From: Ramazzottius varieornatus
Lineage: Eukaryota > Tardigrada > Eutardigrada > Parachela > Ramazzottiidae
Assembly: GCA_001949185.1 (NCBI GenBank)
Contig: BDGG01000016.1
Span: 434,001-498,000 of the forward strand
DNA: 64,000 nt
Direction: 5' to 3'
Below are positions 56,999 to 64,000 of this stretch, piece after piece; the first letter of the stretch is position 1; each line of letters starts with the position of its first letter. The notes beneath the pieces were generated by a model. The model saw nothing but the letters and a program-made list of their open reading frames with translations. It ran no database searches and had not been told where the DNA came from. The translations under genes and the position numbers were made by a program.

Positions 56999-59900
56999 TT
57001 ACTTGTGACTAGTGCGTGGCCGAATTGCTTCCGATATTTGCCACAAGGCTTCTTCAGACAAAAAGCTATCGAAATTATTGAAAAACTGTACAATACTTTC
57101 GTTCCTCTGTAAATTATATTGACAAGTTTTCAGAAACCTCGACAAACCATTCAAGACATTATACTGCTGCCACCTCTTTGAGAAATTCACCACGGTCTTG
57201 CCGGTGTCCAGCCAGTCGTTGGACTCGTTCACGAAGGTCAGATCTTGTAGAGCGATGCCAATGTAGGGAATACAGGGCGGCTGGATGTTGGCTAAGGCCG
57301 CGCGGTAGGCACGGAAGGACTGCGACGAGTCAATGAGTTCGCCGAGCAGCTTGACTTCGTTGTTCAGGGTTTTCGAGTGGTTCAAGCGACGGACGGGCGC
57401 GGAATCGATGGCGGCCAGGAGAGCGAGGTACGAGTTAAAGTTTTGTAGCCGTCTTAGATGCTTCATGATTTTCATGATTTTGATGAAGTACTTTTCGCGG
57501 TCTCGTTGGTCGGTCTGCTCCAAAAGACGCGTCCTCGCCCAAAAGGACACCTACGAACCGGTAAGAAGCTATTACATCCATTTCAATTTGGATACTATAG
57601 TCGATGGTAAGTTTTGTTAGTTGGGAGCCGGCAAAAAACAAACTGGACCAGATCGCTTTCCTCAGTGGCGCCCTCTTTCAGCCAACAGTGGCGCCAACAG
57701 AGTGCGCCACTTGGGAGAAACGATCTGGTCAAGTGGTGTTTACCGAGCATCCACTTTAGGTTTCTTTAAGTTCGATATGAAATTAAGTTTTTCATATTCA
57801 GATCAATCGTGAGACATATAGTCATCATTACAAGTTTCCGGAAATGGGAACAGGGAAGAACTCACCTTGTTGAAGTGTTCCGTGAAGCGGGTTAGGTTCG
57901 GTCCGGCGAACTCCGACTGTTCCTTCGTCCATCCCAGCAGTTCCGTCGATTCAATTCTCGACAAAAGATCGGCATCTAAAAGCGTCATCTGTTCCGCCAA
58001 GTCTTGCGACTTGAAATCCAGCAAGTACGCTAGCCTTCGTCCTCGTCGCGGTGTGTTCGGTTGCAGCAAGAGGACGCTACTTCCGCGTTGCTTCTGCAGG
58101 ACGTCATGCTTGTCCAAAATCTTCTTCCGTAAACTTCTCGCTGCCGTCAGTTCTCCCGCTGTGAACAACTGCTGGACAAACTTCAGCAACGAGTCGATCA
58201 AACTCGTCTCAAAAATCTCCGTCAGGCATAACTCCTCCACCACACGAATCAACAACGTGAAGGTGTCTCTAGCTGCGCTCTGTTCTCTCTGGTCACACGA
58301 AGCGTGCGAGAAATGACCATGACGAAAAAGTAACTTCTCTATCAACTCGGAAGAAGGTATAAAAGTTCTGTAGGTCGCTACAAAGGCTTCTTGGTAGGCA
58401 AAGTCTTTCTTGGAGGCTCGTGTAGCTTCGACTATCAAGGCGTCGACCACCCCGCCTTTTATTGTCGGACCTTTCCCGTCGGAAGCAGGCCGATTGTGAA
58501 CCAGCAAGTCTGTACAATCTAAGTTCGCCAGAATGTACTTGTCGCTTTTAGGAGACAGCCAAACTCGAGGAGGATCTTTAGTGGTTGGTTTGAAGGGATC
58601 TTCGGACGTACAGTCGTAATCGAACAATTCCTCCAGCGTTGCAAAGGGCGGAAACGCTTCACCGCCATTTCTAACGGTTGATTGGTGTATTGAGGGTGAC
58701 TGGATAGAACTTCGCAGATATTTGTCGGTTGATTGGTTTGTTGGGTTAGTGATGTCTCTAACAATGGACTGGTTGCTTGATTTGAAGCTGTTGATTGATT
58801 GTGCATTTGTATTTCTTCCGAACGTTTCAACGTACGAAATGACGTTTCGCGTCTTTGGCGGAAGTGGCGGAGAAGCCTTCTCCGAAATATTGTCGTAATA
58901 AATGGGTTCGTCGGTCATTTGTCGAAGGAAACGATGTCGAGGGGAAGCAGATTTGTTGTTGGCAAAGAGGGCTGACACGACGGCGGTGATGTCGGTTGCG
59001 CCTGGCTTCTCGCCTTGACCCACTAGGCTACTCATCAACGTCTTGCGATGGTGTGTCGGACGCGGAGGTAGGCTGGAGGTGGAGACGGTTGGCGAGTAGA
59101 AGCCGGAGTCCTCCAGAGAAACGTTACGAGATAACTGCGGACTGGGACTGCGGCTCTGCATTGAGGTGGTCAAGGACTGGATACTGCCTTCCGGGTCGCC
59201 ATGTGGGCAACTCAAGTGTCCGCTTTGCCGTAGAACGGGGGTGCTTGGCAGTTTTAAGCTTGATTTAGGTGAGGGAGGAAGTGAAGAGTTCTTCAGGGAA
59301 GAGAACGAAGCCCGGCTGGATGGCATCCGACCAAAAGACACTGCTATAAAACGTAAACCATAAAACCATCCAATTACACCTCTAGAACTCGCGCGGTTTA
59401 TACTGCTTGGTGCACGTCCTGATGCGCCAGTTGAACTGATGAACTCCTATCTCGATGCCCATGTAAAATTGCGCAGTATTTCATTTCTTGTAATATGTAC
59501 ATGCGCCACTTGAGTTCATCCGGATAACTATTAAGATGCAACTCCATTCAACTCGCGCAATGACACCAGTTTAAACTAAATCGGATTAAACCATCCCAAA
59601 TCAACTGGCGCATGAAAAGCGTGTGTCCCAAGCGGCCTTTGCGCGGAATCTGGACAAGTAGGGGTGCAAGAAAGCTCGACATGTGGTACTTCGTACCTGC
59701 ATGATCGACCTGATCATAACCAATGGAGTCCATCTGCGGCACCAGGCGCATGGAGGTATGCGGGGAAGCAGAGTTGAGAGATTCGGCGGAAATACTCATT
59801 GGCAACCTTCGTAGTGGCAACTGCGAATATGCCGGACTGCTTTTCAGCTGAGCGTTCCTGAAATGCTCCACTAGTCGACGGACATGTTGTCGCAAAACCT

Positions 59901-60567
59901 GGATCTGCGGTACGATATGGTTATTACGTCGGAGAAGTACACTTTTGATTTCGCCTCGTCGCAGCAGAATCTGATCTGCCCAATTGACCACACTGGCAAG
60001 ACAACGGTACATTTCTTTGAATTCATTCTGGAAGGCTGCGTTACTCTTCTGCTCTTGATACGTTTGCGTGTTGTGAATCCGGCTATCCAGGACGAATATG
60101 TTCTCGATGACGACGGTAGCCGAACCTGCCAACAACTCTGTCGTGTGCTTTTCCACGACATCCTGCAGAAGTCCGGAAAACTACATGCATTCCATCATCT
60201 CTTCTCTGAATGTCGATTTCATACCTGTAAGTAACGTAGTGCGAAGTATACTTCTTTCTCCAGGTAGGAAATATCTTCCAGTTCTTTCCTTTCCTGAAAG
60301 TATGCATCATCAACGAGAGGGACTCTTCTGTATGCAGTATTTACGTACATTTATCGATGCATCATTTGATAGGACTGCTCGGTCTAAACTCTGCCGTCTC
60401 TGGTGTCCGTTCAGCGCGCTGTTTGAGGTTCGAAGACTGGCTTTGCTTCCGTGGCTGTTCTGCCGTTCGTGATACGGCGTATCGTAAATGGCATCGGTGG
60501 CCGACCAGCGATTACACGCTCTCTTTAGGCTAAAGTGCCCATTTGAAGGAGAATGCGTGGGGCGCAT
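56999..60567 (-). CDS. RAPGEF1: RAPGEF1 / C3G, Rap guanine-nucleotide exchange factor
   Basis: Activates Rap GTPases downstream of CRK adaptors at the membrane. Five exons in phase: 60567-60349, 60293-60225, 60162-59697, 59343-57866, 57550-56999, about 927 residues. The N-terminal helical part includes RYLQDVVEKHTTELLAG and MYRCLASVVNWADQILLR, as in C3G. The middle is Ser/Pro rich with SPPLPPKTR, a CRK SH3-binding type motif. REM domain: DALIVEATRASKKDFAYQEA onward. CDC25 catalytic domain: LAEQMTLLDADLLSRI, SFWARTRLLE, REKYFIKIMKIMKHLRRLQN, NFNSYLALLAAIDSAPVRRL, PPCIPYIGIALQDLTFVNES and NFSKRWQQYNVL. The acceptor of exon 4 is TAGCAG, allowing two in-frame starts. MITE-A lies in the last intron. 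The start is the first Met of an open exon and could lie further upstream. Confidence 0.93.
57627..57752. repeat. MITE-A copy in RAPGEF1 intron
   Basis: GGCAAAAAACAAACTGGACC, CAGTGGCGCC, a repeated CAGTGGCGCC, then GAGTGCGCCACTTGGGAGAA and GATCTGGTCAAGTGGTGTTT. Both arms are clear; the loop holds a short internal duplication. Confidence 0.82.
59498..59530. repeat. MITE-A remnant in RAPGEF1 intron
   Basis: Only the core ACATGCGCCACTTGAG remains recognisable, with a worn flank. Confidence 0.4.
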
Positions 60568-62113
60568 CTTCAGGTTGAAATTTAGGGAAGATCTCGTGAA
60601 GCCCGAAGATGCAGCTCGGTGCCGAATTCATGGGATGAGGTACACTGAGATTTCGAGGACAACTGTCCGAGCTTCCAAAACAGCAACATCAGGTCCACTG
60701 TACAGTTCTCGGCAGAATCCATAACCCACAGATCAAGGACGTGAAAGTGTTGTTTCAAGATCCAAGCATAAACCACTCATTGGCAATATTTCACGCTCCT
60801 ACTCTTCAGAACTCAAGACGATCTTGATCAAAACCACTGACATGAAAACAGATGAATCAGAGCCCAGAAGGATCCAGATTCCAGAACCATGGATTCCTGA
60901 ACAAAATCTTGCTAGCGCTGTTCTTCTCGGATCCGCGCAGGATAGTACAGGAATGCGGATGCTGTGGAATGTGGATTAGTCATTAGTGGAAGCTTTTCCG
61001 TAATGGAATGGAATTGCGCTTGCGCATGAATAATACAGATAACGAATGTAGGTGGGTCCGGTGGGATCGACCGCTGACGTCATTCTCTCAAGGGGCAACT
61101 CGCCCAGGAGAATGACAAATTTCTTTATTCTGATCTTTGTCTGACTTGACTCCTTGAGTCTTCGGTAACTCCAGCACCTTCTTCACGGATAACCTTTGTC
61201 AAACTTTGCTCGAAGAATCCCACTCGATTGATGGATCCAAGATGAAACTGGTGAGTCTGCTCTGTACATGATACTGGCGGAAATGGTACGGAAAATTTGA
61301 CGATGGGGGATGGTAGAATATGGCTGTCTTTATTTATGTTTCTCACTTCGAACTTTGTGAAGAAGGGCTTAGTCTCTTAAATGTGCTGAAGAAAGCGTTT
61401 TCTCGGGAGTGGTTCGAACTGGGGCTGTCGAAGTGCTCTCAGCACCGAGAAAGGGTTAATTTTAGCTATTTCGTCGATGGATTTCCTAATAATCGTGTAG
61501 GGGGTTTAATCTCACGCATTACGTCACAAGGCGCATGGTTAGCCATGGCTGTTGTAGAACGGAAACGGTCACGTGCTTTTGAGACTGCGCTATCAGGGTT
61601 CGGGTCCGAATATCTTCAGAGTGGCTCGTGCGTCTGAAGCGGCTCGATAATTCTCATTTGGTCCCATAACTTCTTCCGTAGTTTATCCCGATTCGATATC
61701 GCAAAGTTTTTCTGGAAATTGCAGTTTATTGACGTATGCAAAGTTCAAAGTAACTCGTGATTGAAATATGCTGCGTTCAGCAATAAGCTATCGGGCATTC
61801 ACGTTCCTCCCACATGCCAAGTCCGCCGTCGTCGTGTGTGAGAGTAACCGATCGAAGTTCAAGGTTGGCTTTCAGCCACTTGGCGTTGGCTGCGTGAACT
61901 GCAACAGCAACACTAATGTGTCTGATATCAATCCATCGTAATATTCCATCTTCTTCGAGCGGAGGCGTAATACGACGACGTCGTCCCGCTGGAATCTGGA
62001 GCACATTTTCGGACTGCGGGTTTTTATCGTTGCAGGATTGGTGACGGCTCTCGGTGCCCCATTGAGCCTGTGGTCTAGATCCAGGGAGAAACCTTTGAGT
62101 GGATATGGCCAGT
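60568..62113. other. Region between divergent RAPGEF1 and GPCPD1
   Basis: No recognised gene. A palindromic CRE-type TGACGTCA occurs at 61075-61082. Open frames at 61320-61637 (+) and 61777-62286 (-, overlapping GPCPD1 exon 1) show no family resemblance. Confidence 0.4.
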
Positions 62114-63842
62114 ATGCAGGTTCGATTCCGAGTAATCGCGACTACCGCGGCGGACGTGATGGTCTTCGTCAGCGGAGGAGCTACAGAACTGGGCAGCTGG
62201 AACCACGAAGATGCCGTCCCTCTTACCAAAGATACCCAGGAACGAAATGGAGCTCTGACAGAGGGGCAGTAAGTACCACAATCCATGTGTTTTTCCGTAT
62301 GCGATGGGAAGCTTTAGAGTTACTCAGCTATACACACTCAACCCGCGCGGCACTGTTCACGAGTTGCGCGAGTTCGTCGGGGAACCGCTGTGGCTCACAT
62401 GACGTTTCCCCGGTGCAGTCGCGCATGGCTTGACGGTTGCGCGCGAGTTTCTCACTATTCAGAAGACTTGATACTACTAGTTGTTTTTCCAGTGTTTTGT
62501 TGGCCTGGCACATATTGATATCCAAATATGCCGACAGGCATGCTGGTTGTTTTACAGAGATCTCTGGACAACCACGATTACCCTTCCAGCCGACCATGAC
62601 ATTGCCTACCGATACTTCATCGGTACTCAGAACGACTTACCCAACGGCAAGAGTGTTCGTCTGATTCGGCTCTTCGAAACACATCTGGAAGCCAGAACCT
62701 TTCACACTCCCGTCACCAATGGACAGGTCCACGATGTCCATCAAGTGCCCGACACGTTCGGTCTCTTGAACGATACGGTACGCGTGAACGATCACTTTGT
62801 GAGGAATTAGAATATTAATTTCCTTCTTCGCCAGGTTCGAGTGCAAAGGGGATGGTTGACGCACGAATCGGAGATACATCTGCGCTTTCTGGGCAACGCG
62901 ATCTACTGGTGGAAGGCGCGGCATCGAACCAAGACCCACGCCATGAAGATCATCCCCATGGATCTGCGGTATCGCGAGCACGCCAGTGAAGAAGAGGAGG
63001 ACGAGATGAGTTTCCCACATGCACACGAACTGGAAGTGGCGATCTTGAATCAGAAGAACTGCCAGTTCGGGCCTCAGAAGAAGCATGGACAGGTCTTTAC
63101 CGATGACAGCATCGTGTTGTACCGCATGCGAGTTCTCGAACCATGCTTTATGGCGTACAGGTATGTGCTGTAATTACTCTTCCTGCTTGAATTCTTGAAT
63201 TCAACACAGTACTGTAAACATACGTACCATTTTTCTGATACTTTTTTTATGGCAGGTGCGACTTTTACGCCTGGGAGACCACGCCGAGTTCGCCCGAAGA
63301 CGCGGAGAACGAACCGGAACCTCGCCATGTGGGTTGCTGCTACATTCTTCCTCCCAGTGCCAAGGATACGTACGGTGACAGAACAGTCCTCATAAACGGC
63401 CAGAAACATCAGCCCATAGGTAATTCGAAACTGTGGTCACGTGAAACGTTTTCTTGTGACCTTGCCCGTGTGAAGTCGCGCATTTCCGCGCGTCGACACT
63501 CCTTTTTATTCGTTTGAAGTCGCGCATATGTGCGCGAGTGCACTTGGGTCGTTTGATTACCCACTAGTCTTCCGGTTCTTTGCAGGTCAGCTCTTTGTCC
63601 ACTTCATGCAAGTTCAGCCCTGCAAAGAAATCAGCTGTTCGTTGGAAGTCTCGTTCGCCAAATACTGGCGGAAACGGCAGAAGGCCTATGACATTGGCCA
63701 TCGTGGCAGTGGTAACTCCTTCTCGGTCAAAACGCAGTGCGCCAACATTCGTGAAAACACCATCGCGTCGTTGGCTTCCGCTGCTCGTAACGGCGCCGAC
63801 TTTGTCGAGTTTGACGTTCAGCTGTCCAAAGACAAAATACCG
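62114..63842 (+). CDS. GPCPD1: GPCPD1 (glycerophosphocholine phosphodiesterase, GDE5), 5' part
   Basis: Cytosolic enzyme that hydrolyses glycerophosphocholine to choline and glycerol-3-phosphate. Five exons, 62114-62268, 62558-62777, 62835-63160, 63256-63419 and 63586-63842, join in phase for about 374 residues; the rest lies beyond the window. An N-terminal CBM20 starch-binding domain (MQVRFRVIATTAADVMVF, TELGSWN, then IAYRYFIG) is followed by FETHLEARTF and GWLTHESEIHLRF, matching the vertebrate protein. The catalytic GDPD domain opens with DIGHRGSGN (the His-Arg of the active site), RENTIASLASAARNGADFVE and EFDVQLSKD. The last complete intron begins at 63843 and contains a MITE-A copy. The start is the Met at the head of the CBM20 domain. 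Confidence 0.95.
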
Positions 63843-63929
63843 GTAAGAGTCAAGTCTCGCTCATCGCTCGTCCATCTTGTTATAGAATACAGAGTAGTAG
63901 CTAAACCCATTCAGAGCAGAATCCGACGT

Positions 63930-64000
63930 CGGCAAATGTGTTCACTCGGATCGTGTTCCCAACTGGCGCACGGTCCCTGACAATAATATCAAAAATGTAA
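63930..64000. repeat. MITE-A copy, truncated by window end
   Basis: GGCAAATGTGTTCACTCGGA, then GATCGTGTTCCCAACTGGCG and CACGG: the left arm of a copy in the GPCPD1 intron; the other half lies outside the window. Confidence 0.75.

Noticed and set aside
61777-62286. 169-codon minus-strand frame
   Set aside because: Overlaps the CBM20-encoding first exon of GPCPD1 in antisense and shows no family motif.
1-64000. Bacterial-type systems such as CRISPR arrays, operons or phage genes
   Set aside because: The spliced animal genes and eukaryotic transposons throughout leave no place for them, and no regularly spaced direct repeats were seen.

Overview
The window is nuclear DNA of an invertebrate animal. 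Genes are split by many short GT-AG introns (roughly 50-900 bp), lie on both strands, and are all animal families: muscle myosin heavy chain, a Cip/Kip CDK inhibitor, IFRD, WDR3/UTP12, PDS5, kinesin-6 KIF23/MKLP1, RAPGEF1/C3G, GPCPD1 and mitochondrial ribosomal protein L34. The myosin N-terminus (a [10 protein letters not shown] segment) looks ecdysozoan to me. I cannot name the species.

Layout. 1-3.7 kb: no recognised gene. 3.7-6.0 kb (-): IFRD. 6.9-8.35 kb (+): CDK inhibitor. 8.35-10.5 kb: nothing recognised. 10.5-14.7 kb (-): WDR3. 15.5-16.4 kb (+): degenerate member of a local F-box-like family. 16.5-19.96 kb: PIF/Harbinger transposon with a decayed transposase. 21.2-32.2 kb (+): muscle myosin heavy chain, followed from TATA box to polyA signal. 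32.4-36.8 kb (-): two more F-box-like paralogues, one broken and one intact. 36.96-39.56 kb: a second Harbinger element with intact genes. 39.57-40.34 kb (-): 3' part of a non-LTR retrotransposon. 42.5-43.06 kb (+): mRPL34. 43.16-43.81 kb: hAT-like MITE and a second MITE. 44.1-50.7 kb (-): PDS5, head to head with KIF23 (51.5-56.5 kb, +). 57.0-60.6 kb (-): RAPGEF1. 62.1 kb to the end (+): 5' half of GPCPD1.

The host genes do not form one pathway. PDS5 (cohesin) and KIF23 (central spindle) share one intergenic promoter region and both act in cell division; the CDK inhibitor acts upstream in the cell cycle. WDR3 and mRPL34 serve cytosolic and mitochondrial ribosomes.

The most notable signals are three alternative P-loop/loop-1 exons in the myosin gene, two alternative terminal exons in KIF23, a PCNA-binding motif of the CDK inhibitor assembled across a splice junction, paired quasi-palindromes confined to the first Harbinger element, and about twenty copies of one foldback MITE, one of them split by a different MITE. 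Exon borders come from reading splice sites and checking phase by hand; no alignment or transcript data were available.
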